A stretch of 64,000 bases of DNA. It comes from UBA2991 sp965221735. GTDB lineage: Bacteria; Chloroflexota; Dehalococcoidia; Tepidiformales; Tepidiformaceae. This document shows positions 37,287 to 45,686 of this stretch, piece after piece. Where the stretch lies: positions 2,356,001 to 2,420,000 of the forward strand of contig OZ244910.1 of NCBI GenBank assembly GCA_965221735.1, written 5' to 3'. The position numbers were made by a program, and so were the translations under genes. Every line of letters starts with the position of its first letter. The first letter of the stretch is position 1. Under the pieces are notes generated by a model. It saw only the letters and a list, made by a program, of their open reading frames with translations. It did no database searches and was not told the origin of the DNA.

Positions 37287-38623
37287 TGGCCAACCAACCG
37301 CTTGAAGGCATCCGCATCCTCGACCTGGGCGGCGTCTGGGCGGGCACGTTCTCGACCGTGCTGCTGGCCGACCTCGGCGCGGAGGTGCTGAAGCAGGAGA
37401 ACCAGTTCGTGTGGCAGCCGAACACACGCGCCGTGCCAGGGCCGCGCATCCCGAAGGCGATGACGCAGGCGGGCGCGGGCTGGGTCACGGGGCTGCCGAA
37501 CAGCGATCCGGGCGAGAGTCCGTGGAACTACCACCCGATGTTCGTGAGCCTCTATCGGAACAAGCGCAGCTTCACGCTCGATATCCGGCAGCCCGAGGGT
37601 AAGGAGATCCTGGGGCGGCTGGCGGCGATGTCGGATGCGGTGCTGGAGAACAGCGCCGTGGGGACGATGGAGAAGCTGGGCATCTCGTACGAATGGCTGC
37701 GGGAGCAGCGGGACGACATCATCTTCCTGCGAGCGCCGGGCTACGGCGTCACGGGTGAGTATGCAAGCGCACGCACGATGGGCGCCCACCTCGAAGGGAC
37801 GATGGGTCACCAGATCCTGCGAGGCTACGAGGGGCTCGACCCGAACTCGAACAGCGGCATCTTCGCCGCGGACTACATCGCGGCGACGCAGATCGCGCTG
37901 GCGATCATGATGGCGATCTGGCACCGGAATAACACGGGCAAGGGTCAGTTCATCGAGATGGCGCAGGCGGAGAACGCGGCCGCGATGTTCGCGCAGGCGT
38001 ACATGAACTACAGCCTGACGGGCGAGGTGGAGCAGGCGATCGGGAACCGGTCGATCTACGCGGCGGACGGACAGGCGCCGTCTGGTGTCTACCCGTGCCT
38101 CTCGCCGGGCGGCTCGGAGACGGGGGACGACCGCTGGATCGCGATCACGGTGACGAGCAACGCCACCTGGGACGCGCTCCGCACCGTCATGGGCGACCCC
38201 GAGTGGGCGCGCGACCCGGAGCTGGGCACGGCCGCGGGCCGGGCAGCGGCGCAGGACACGCTCGACGAGAAGCTGGGGGAGTGGACCGCCGGCTTCGACG
38301 ACGAGGAGTTGTTCGCGCGGCTGCAGGCGGCGGGCGTCGCGGCGGCGCCGGTGCTGGAGGCCTCGCGCGTGCTGGACGATCCGCACGTGCAGGCGCGGAA
38401 TCTCTACATCCCGCAGGAGCTGCAGGACGACATCGGCGTGTACAGCTACCCGCGCCCGGTGTACGACTTCCCCGAGTCGGAGGGAGGGATCCGGCGTCCT
38501 CCGGTCGCATTCGGGCAGGACAACGACTACGTCTACCGGGAGCTGCTGGGCATGAGCGACGAGGAATGCGCACGGCTGGAGGCAGAGGGACACATCGCCA
38601 CGGCGTTCAGCGAGACGCTGTGA
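37286..38623 (+). CDS. CaiB/BaiF CoA-transferase-like protein, member B of pair 2 (Asp to Glu at the active site)
   Basis: A 445-residue family member with GIRILDLGGVWAGTFSTVLLADLGAEVLKQE, NKRSFTLDI, the C-terminal LQAAGVAAAPVLEASRVL and GQFIEMAQAEN. In that last motif, the place of the catalytic aspartate is taken by glutamate (Glu224), unlike the other three CoA-transferases in the window. It may therefore be a non-catalytic partner, as proposed for two-subunit class III enzymes, or use a different mechanism. It is translationally coupled to member A before it and, by a GTGA overlap, to the serine hydrolase after it. Confidence 0.9.
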   Translation: MANQPLEGIRILDLGGVWAGTFSTVLLADLGAEVLKQENQFVWQPNTRAVPGPRIPKAMTQAGAGWVTGLPNSDPGESPWNYHPMFVSLYRNKRSFTLDIRQPEGKEILGRLAAMSDAVLENSAVGTMEKLGISYEWLREQRDDIIFLRAPGYGVTGEYASARTMGAHLEGTMGHQILRGYEGLDPNSNSGIFAADYIAATQIALAIMMAIWHRNNTGKGQFIEMAQAENAAAMFAQAYMNYSLTGEVEQAIGNRSIYAADGQAPSGVYPCLSPGGSETGDDRWIAITVTSNATWDALRTVMGDPEWARDPELGTAAGRAAAQDTLDEKLGEWTAGFDDEELFARLQAAGVAAAPVLEASRVLDDPHVQARNLYIPQELQDDIGVYSYPRPVYDFPESEGGIRRPPVAFGQDNDYVYRELLGMSDEECARLEAEGHIATAFSETL

Positions 38624-39798
38624 GCGACGCGCAGGTTCCGGCAATCAGCGGCGCGTGCGACGCGCGCTTCGAACGCGTGCGCGAGGCGTTCGCACGGAAC
38701 TTCGCGGAGTCGGGCGAGCTTGGGGCGTCGGTGGCGGTCGCGCTTGAGGGCGAGCTCGTCGTCGACCTCTGGGCCGGGTATGTCGACCGTGAGCGAACGC
38801 GACCCTGGGAGCGCGACACGGTCGTGCTCGTCTACTCGTCGACGAAGGGCGCAGTCGCGCTGGCGGCGCATATGCTGGCCGACCAGGGACTGATCGACTT
38901 CGAGGCACCGGTGGCTGACGTGTGGCCGGAGTTCGCCCAGGCGGGCAAGGAAAGCCTGCCGCTTCGCTACCTGCTGACGCACCAGGCGGGGCTCCCCGCC
39001 ATCGACGAGGAGCTGCCGGTGGGCGCGGAGTTGGAGTGGGACATCATGGCCGGGGCGCTCTCACGCCAGGCGCCGCTGTGGCAGCCGGGCGAGAAGATGG
39101 GGTACCACGCGGCGACGTTCGGCTGGCTCGTCGGTGAGGTGATCCGGCGGGTCGACGGTCGGTCGGTGGGGACATTCATCCGGGAGGAGATCGCAGAGCC
39201 CCTGGGGGTCGAGTTCCTGCTCGGGTTCGGGCCGGAAGAAGACCACCGCGTCTCGGACCTGCACCTGGCGCAGGTTCCCGCCCAGGAGCTGCCCAGCCTG
39301 GCGGCGGCGGCCCTGCTGGAGCCGACATCGATGGCGGCGCGTGCGTTCAACATCGCGCCACGGGGACCGAACAAAGGCCGCAACAGCCGCGCCAACCGCG
39401 CGTCGGAGCAGCCGGGGTCGAACGGGCACTCGAACGCCCGCGCACTGGCGACGATCTACGGGGCGCTGGGCGACGGGGGCGAGTGGCAGGGCCATCGCCT
39501 GCTGAGCGAGGCCGCGATCCGGCTGGCGGGGACGGAACAGGCGCAGGGCCGGGACCTCATCCTGCAGACGCCGGTGCGCCGGACGCTCGGCTTCATGATG
39601 CCGGTTCCGGGCGTGCCGGACCCGCGGGGCGACAACGCCTTCGGGCACGCGGGGATGGGCGGCTCGGTGGGGTTTTGCGACCCGGACGTGGGGCTCGGGT
39701 TCGGTTACGCGATGAACCAGATGTGGACGAACACGCTCGATCAGGACGACCCTCGCGCTGCGCGGTTGATGCGGGCGGTCTACGAGTCGCTGGGCTGA
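38620..39798 (+). CDS. Serine hydrolase of the beta-lactamase/EstB family
   Basis: A 392-residue class C beta-lactamase-fold protein with the SxxK motif SSTK (Ser73, Lys76). The second motif is YHA (Tyr162) instead of the usual YxN, and a HAG motif near the end (FGHAGMGGS) corresponds to KTG. This set is that of EstB-like esterases more than true beta-lactamases. The start GTG at 38620 overlaps the CoA-transferase stop. No signal peptide is seen, so it is probably cytoplasmic. Its position suggests hydrolysis of an ester or lactone whose acid is then handled by the CoA-transferases (inference). The 3' end overlaps bioD by 19 bases. Confidence 0.88.
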   Translation: MSDAQVPAISGACDARFERVREAFARNFAESGELGASVAVALEGELVVDLWAGYVDRERTRPWERDTVVLVYSSTKGAVALAAHMLADQGLIDFEAPVADVWPEFAQAGKESLPLRYLLTHQAGLPAIDEELPVGAELEWDIMAGALSRQAPLWQPGEKMGYHAATFGWLVGEVIRRVDGRSVGTFIREEIAEPLGVEFLLGFGPEEDHRVSDLHLAQVPAQELPSLAAAALLEPTSMAARAFNIAPRGPNKGRNSRANRASEQPGSNGHSNARALATIYGALGDGGEWQGHRLLSEAAIRLAGTEQAQGRDLILQTPVRRTLGFMMPVPGVPDPRGDNAFGHAGMGGSVGFCDPDVGLGFGYAMNQMWTNTLDQDDPRAARLMRAVYESLG

Positions 39799-40514
39799 TC
39801 GGCGACGTCGAGCGCGGGGATGTCCTGCCCGGCGAGCAGTGAGGGCAGGGGACCGAGCGCGTGGGGGTCGAGGCCGGCGAGGGGGTCTGAGGGGGCGAGG
39901 GGCGCTTCGGCAAGGACAACGAGGGGTAGGGCGGGGTAGCGGTCGAGGAACCAGCGCAGGTTCTCCCACTCGGTGACGCTAGCATTTTTCGGGAAGCCGC
40001 TGATGACCAGCATCTCGACCGGGAGGCCGCGGCGCTCGGCGGCTTCGAGGGTGAGGGTCGTGTGGTTGAGGGTTCCGAGCGAAGGTCGCGCGACGACCAC
40101 GAGCGAAGCATCGAGGGCGGCCGCGAACCCGGCCATGTCGTGCTCGGCGGTGATTGAGACGAGGAGGCCACCGGCGCCCTCGACCAATGTTATGTCGCTT
40201 TGTTTCGTGAGGGCACGGCACTCGACGAGGGCGGCGACGACATCGATGGGCGCACCGGCGCGCTCGGAGGCGATGGAGGGCGCGAGCGGTTCGGGGAGGG
40301 AGACGAGGGTGCGGATTTCGACGGCCTCGTCGCCGAGCGCGGCACGGTAGAAGGCCTCGTCGCCGTCGGCGGCGGGGTCTGTGGCGCCGGTCTGGAACGG
40401 CTTGACGAGGGCGACCCGCCGGTGGGGGGAGAGGGTGGCGGCGAGCCAGGCGGCGACGACGGTCTTGCCGACGCCCGTATCGGTGCCGGTAACGAAGATG
40501 GTGCGGTTCGTCAC
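39780..40514 (-). CDS. bioD: Dethiobiotin synthase
   Basis: ATP-dependent carboxylation of 7,8-diaminopelargonic acid to dethiobiotin. The 244-residue protein has the P-loop GTDTGVGKT (10-18), the lysine of VKPFQTGA near 38-40, VEGAGG with its Mg-binding Glu, and RPSLGTLNHT, all family motifs. The last gene of the leftward bioA-bioF-bioD set, it overlaps bioF by 4 bases. The tail runs convergently into the serine hydrolase gene. Confidence 0.95.
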   Translation of the reverse strand: MTNRTIFVTGTDTGVGKTVVAAWLAATLSPHRRVALVKPFQTGATDPAADGDEAFYRAALGDEAVEIRTLVSLPEPLAPSIASERAGAPIDVVAALVECRALTKQSDITLVEGAGGLLVSITAEHDMAGFAAALDASLVVVARPSLGTLNHTTLTLEAAERRGLPVEMLVISGFPKNASVTEWENLRWFLDRYPALPLVVLAEAPLAPSDPLAGLDPHALGPLPSLLAGQDIPALDVADQPSDS

Positions 40515-41663
40515 GCGGGCGGCGAGACGGCGGCGAGGACGCGGTCGACGTCGCCGGTGGTGTGGGTGGCGATCAGGTTGAAGCGGATGCGGGCGGTGCC
40601 CTCGGGGACGGTGGGGGGGCGGATCGCGCGGGAGAGGATGCCGGCGTCGCGCAGGCGTTGCTCGAGGGCGAGGGCGGAGGCGGCGGAGCCGAGGAGGAGG
40701 GGCACGATGGCGGTCTCGGAGTCGGAGGGCGGGTAGCCGGCGGCGGCCAGACCGCCGCGCAGGCGGGTAGCGAGGGCATCGAGGTGGGCGCGGCGCTCGG
40801 GTTCGGCGGCCACGATGTCGAGGGCGGCGAGGGCGGCGCCGACGCTGGCGGGCGGCAGAGCGGTATTGAAGATGAAGGGGCGGGAGCGGTTCACGAGGTA
40901 GTCGATGACGGTGGCATCCGCAGCGACGAAGCCGCCCGCGGAGGCGAGCGCCTTCGAGAGGGTCCCCACGATGACGATGCCCCCGGAGTCGAGGCCGAGG
41001 CGGGCGAGAGCGCCCTCGCCGCTGGGGCCGAGGACGCCGGTCGCGTGGGCCTCATCGAGGACGAGGACTGCATCGTGGGAGCGGGCAAGCTCGACGAGGG
41101 CGGGGAGGGGCGCGATGTCGCCGTCCATGCTGAAGACGGTCTCGCTGACGATCAGCCGGCGCCGGGCGGGAGTGGTGGCGAGCAACTCGGCGAGGTGGCC
41201 GGCGTCGCAGTGCCGGTAGACCTGCGTCTCGGCCCCCGACAGGCGGCAGCCATCGATGATGGAGGCGTGGTTGAGAGCGTCGCTGAAGATGACGTCGCCG
41301 GGGCGGGCGAGGGCGGTGAGGACGCCGAGGTTGGCGAGGTAGCCGGAGGAGTAGAGGAGGGCGGCCTCCTGGCCCTTGAGGGCGGCGAGGCGGCCTTCGA
41401 GCTCCTCGTGGAGGGGCGTCGAGCCGCAGAGGAGGCGGGAGGCGCTCACGCTGGCGCCGTAGGCGCGGGCAGCCTCGGCGGCGGCCTCGACGACGCGGGG
41501 GTCGGCGGCGAGGCCGAGGTAGTTGTTGGAGGTGAGGTTGAGCAGCTCGCGCCCGTCGATGCTGAGCGTTTCGCCCTGGCCGTCGCGGGGGGTGAGGACG
41601 GTGCGCCGCAGCGACTGGCGGTCGAGGTCGTCGAGCTCGTCGCGGAGCTCGCCGAGCCAGCCG

Positions 41664-41692
<29 letters not shown>
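40511..41692 (-). CDS. bioF: 8-amino-7-oxononanoate synthase
   Basis: PLP enzyme that joins pimeloyl-thioester and alanine. The 393-residue protein has NYLGLA near 57-62, the GYLANLG and FSDALNHASIIDG regions, the DEAHATG segment (cofactor Asp213) and the Schiff-base lysine Lys247 in GTLSKALASAGGF. I chose ATG 41692 (MASTESP), which has AGGCGG before it and overlaps the bioA end by 29 bases; the frame stays open upstream. It is coupled to bioD. No bioC, bioH or bioW is in the window, so the source of pimeloyl thioester is not seen. Confidence 0.93.
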
Positions 41693-43001
<1,309 letters not shown>

Positions 43002-43057
43002 CGGCGGATCGTACCGCGACTGCCGCCTGGCGCGAGGGCGGGGTATGCTTCGAGCCC
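43002..43057. promoter_or_regulatory. Shared divergent promoter region of bioA and bioB
   Basis: The 56-base gap holds TACGAT on the minus strand (43008-43013, 6 bases before the bioA ATG) and TATGCT on the plus strand (43044-43049, 8 bases before the bioB ATG). Only 30 bases separate the two, so the -35 regions must overlap; a CCGCC...GGCGG inverted repeat lies in the middle (43023-43041) and could be an operator. Neither gene has a Shine-Dalgarno. This would let one regulator set both transcripts. Confidence 0.5.
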
Positions 43058-44107
43058 ATGGAACAGACCTTCGAAACACGCCTGGAGCGGGTGGTCGAGG
43101 CGAGCCTGGACGGGCGCGATCCCGGCCGCGAGGAGCTGGCCTGGCTGCTGCAGGCGCCGGACGAGCGCACGCTGGAGATCGTGGCGGCGGTGAGCCGTGT
43201 GCGCTTCGCGGCGTTCGGGCGGCGGGTGAAGCTGAACCTGCTGCTGAACATCAAGAGCGGGCTCTGCCCCGAGGACTGCCACTACTGCTCGCAGGCGCGC
43301 GACTCGACGGCGCCGATCCCGTCGTACGCGATGGTGGGCGAGGAGACGTTCTGCGCAGCGGCGGAGCGGGCGCGCGAGCTGGGAGCCACGCGGCTCTGCC
43401 TGGTGGCAAGCGGGCGCGGTCCGACCGAGCGGGAGGTGGACCACGTGGCGCGCGGAGTGGAGGCGGTGAAGGCGGCGGACGGCGCGATGGAGATCTGCGC
43501 CTGTCTGGGGCTGCTGGACGAAGGGCAGGCGGAGCGGCTGGGCGAGGCGGGGGTCTACGCCTACAACCACAACCTGAACACAAGCGAGAGCTTCTACGAG
43601 GCGATCTGCGACACGCACACGTTCGCCGACCGGCAGGAGACCGTGGGACGCGCCAAAGCGGGCGGGCTCTCCCCCTGCTCGGGCGCGCTCTTCGGGATGG
43701 GCGAGCGCGACGCGGACGTGCTCGACGCGGGTTACGCGCTGCGCGAGCTCGACCCGGACTCGGTGCCGATCAACTTCCTGATCCCGATCGAGGGGACGCC
43801 GCTGGCAGGGCTCAACGAGCTCACGCCGCAGCGCTGCCTGCGCATCCTGGCGGTGTTCCGGCTGCTGTTCCCGCGGTCGGAGGTGCGGATCGCGGGCGGC
43901 CGCGAGGTACACCTTCGCTCGCTGCAGCCGCTGGGTCTCTACCTGGCGAACTCGATCTTCATCGGGGACTACCTGACGACGAAGGGACAGGCGGCGGAGG
44001 CTGACCTCGCGATGATCGCGGACGCCGGGTTCGAGGTCGAAGGCGGCGGTCCCGCGGGGGAGCGGGAGCTGGAGCCGATCGCGCTCAAGCAGGGCGTTCT
44101 GGACTGA
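43058..44107 (+). CDS. bioB: Biotin synthase
   Basis: Radical SAM enzyme that inserts sulfur into dethiobiotin. The 349-residue protein has the SAM cluster motif C70-x3-C74-x2-C77 in LCPEDCHYC, the NLNTS segment near 170-175, the INFLIPIEGTPL stretch and the IAGGREVHLR region with the conserved Arg of the second cluster. Divergent from bioA. A TATGCT hexamer 8 bases before the ATG and no Shine-Dalgarno suggest a leaderless message. The C-terminal DAGFEVEGGG tail is family-typical. Confidence 0.96.
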   Translation: MEQTFETRLERVVEASLDGRDPGREELAWLLQAPDERTLEIVAAVSRVRFAAFGRRVKLNLLLNIKSGLCPEDCHYCSQARDSTAPIPSYAMVGEETFCAAAERARELGATRLCLVASGRGPTEREVDHVARGVEAVKAADGAMEICACLGLLDEGQAERLGEAGVYAYNHNLNTSESFYEAICDTHTFADRQETVGRAKAGGLSPCSGALFGMGERDADVLDAGYALRELDPDSVPINFLIPIEGTPLAGLNELTPQRCLRILAVFRLLFPRSEVRIAGGREVHLRSLQPLGLYLANSIFIGDYLTTKGQAAEADLAMIADAGFEVEGGGPAGERELEPIALKQGVLD

Positions 44108-44150
44108 GACCGCCCGCCACCTCGATGCGGCGGGCCGAGAGGAGCACTAC

Positions 44151-45239
44151 ATGAAGGTCGCCGGATTCGAGACGCAGGTGGTCGAGCTTCCCACCGAACG
44201 GACGAGGCTGGGCGAGGTGCCGGGGCAGGTGACGCCCTGGTACACGACCCTGCGGCTACGCACCGACGATGGGCTTGAGGGGATCGCCTACGCGGCGTAC
44301 GTCTCGCGGGCGGTGGCGCCCGCGCTGAAGGCGACGCTGGACGGCCTCTGCGAGCAGGTCGTGGGGCGCGACCCGTTCGAGACGGACGCGATCGGGCGGG
44401 ACCTGCGGATGCGGAACGGGGGCACGGCCCCGGCGGGGCTGGTGACGCGCGCGAGCTCGGCCATCGACGTCGCGCTCTGGGACATCAAGGGGAAGGCCGC
44501 GGGGATGCCCTGCTGGAAGCTGCTGGGCGGCAGCGAGGGCCGCGTGAACGCCTACGGCAGCGGCCACCTCTGGCGGCACTACGACCTCGAGGAGCTGCAG
44601 CAGTGGGGCCCGACGCTGGTGGAGGCGGGCTTCCGGGCGATGAAGCTGCGTTGCGGGGCGGAGTCGTCCGCAGCGGACGAGGTGGAGCGGATGCGCGTGC
44701 TGCGGGAGGCGGTCGGGGAGGACGTCGACATCATGATCGACATCAACCAGGGCTGGACGGTGCACCAGGCAACGACGATCGGGCGGCAGTTGAGCGAGCA
44801 CCGGCTGTACTGGCTCGAGGACCCGACCCAACACCAGGACTACGCGGGCATGGCGCGCATCGCGGCGGCGCTGGACACGCCTCTCTGCTCGGGGGAGTAC
44901 CACTACGGGCTGGTCCCCTTCCGGCACATGGTGGAGGCCCAATCGATCGACATCATGATGGTGGACCTGTTCCGGGTGGGCGGCTTCACCGAATACGTGA
45001 AGGCGGCGCACCTGGCGGAAGCGTTCAACCTGCCGGTGGTGACGCACCTCGCGACGGAGCTGTTCGCGCACGCGGCGGCGGGGACGAACACGCTCCTGCT
45101 GGAGCATGTGCCCTGGGCGTTCCCCCTGTTCGAGGAGGTTCCGCGGGTGGAGGACGGCATGGTCGTGCTGGGCGACGAGCCGGGGCTGGGGCTGCGCTTC
45201 GACGAGGCGTACCTGCGAGCGAACGCGGTCGACGCCTAG
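44151..45239 (+). CDS. Mandelate racemase / muconate lactonizing enzyme family protein
   Basis: An enolase-superfamily enzyme of 362 residues with an N-terminal capping domain and a TIM barrel. Metal ligands are Asp197 (IDINQ), Glu223 (WLEDP) and Glu249 (CSGEY). Acid/base candidates are Lys165 (MKLR) and His299 (VTHLA), an arrangement seen in acid-sugar dehydratases and mandelate racemase relatives. GAGAGGAG precedes the ATG. It follows bioB by 43 bases but no biotin role is known for the family. Substrate cannot be told from sequence; sugar acid dehydration is the most common activity. Confidence 0.9.
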   Translation: MKVAGFETQVVELPTERTRLGEVPGQVTPWYTTLRLRTDDGLEGIAYAAYVSRAVAPALKATLDGLCEQVVGRDPFETDAIGRDLRMRNGGTAPAGLVTRASSAIDVALWDIKGKAAGMPCWKLLGGSEGRVNAYGSGHLWRHYDLEELQQWGPTLVEAGFRAMKLRCGAESSAADEVERMRVLREAVGEDVDIMIDINQGWTVHQATTIGRQLSEHRLYWLEDPTQHQDYAGMARIAAALDTPLCSGEYHYGLVPFRHMVEAQSIDIMMVDLFRVGGFTEYVKAAHLAEAFNLPVVTHLATELFAHAAAGTNTLLLEHVPWAFPLFEEVPRVEDGMVVLGDEPGLGLRFDEAYLRANAVDA

Positions 45240-45246
45240 CGAACCG

Positions 45247-45603
45247 ATGGGCAGCGCGGGGAGCAGCGGCGAACGTGCCTGGCTGCTCTTCGACGGCGAC
45301 TGCGGGTTCTGCAGCCGGGTGGCAGCGTGGGTCGAGGAACGCGACAGGGCGAGGCGGCTTCGCGTGGTGGCCTACCAGGAAGCGCCAAGCCCGCCGATGA
45401 CGCCGGCGCTGCGGGAGGCGTGCGCGCAGGCGCTGCACGCGGTCACGCCGGGGGGTCGGGTGCTGCGGGGCGGGGACGCCACGATCTTCACGCTAGGGGC
45501 GGTGGGGTGGCGGGGGCTGGCGCGGGTGCTCTGGCTACGGCCGCTGCGGGACGTGGTGGGGTTCGGGTACGGAATCGTGGCCAGAAACCGGTCGCGGTTG
45601 TGA
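45247..45603 (+). CDS. DCC family (DUF393) thiol-disulfide oxidoreductase-like protein
   Basis: A small 118-residue protein with the DCC signature LLFDGDCGFCSRVAAWV (D16-G-D-C19-G-F-C22), which gives the family its name. The rest (RVLRGGDATIFTLGAV, LWLRPLRDVVGFGYGIVARNR) also matches the family. A thiol-disulfide exchange role is only predicted. ATG 45247 is 7 bases after the stop of the enolase-superfamily gene, so they are likely one transcript. The start could also be slightly downstream. Confidence 0.85.
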   Translation: MGSAGSSGERAWLLFDGDCGFCSRVAAWVEERDRARRLRVVAYQEAPSPPMTPALREACAQALHAVTPGGRVLRGGDATIFTLGAVGWRGLARVLWLRPLRDVVGFGYGIVARNRSRL

Positions 45604-45686
45604 AGGTTGTGGCCGCCGGGGCATCGCTACCCGAACACCTGTCCGTAGAATAGACGGAGCCGCGCAGGCCAAGGGGTGTTGGGCGC

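Noticed and set aside
38620..39798. Antibiotic-resistance beta-lactamase
   Set aside because: The second motif is YHA, there is no signal peptide, and the context is metabolic; an EstB-like esterase fits better.
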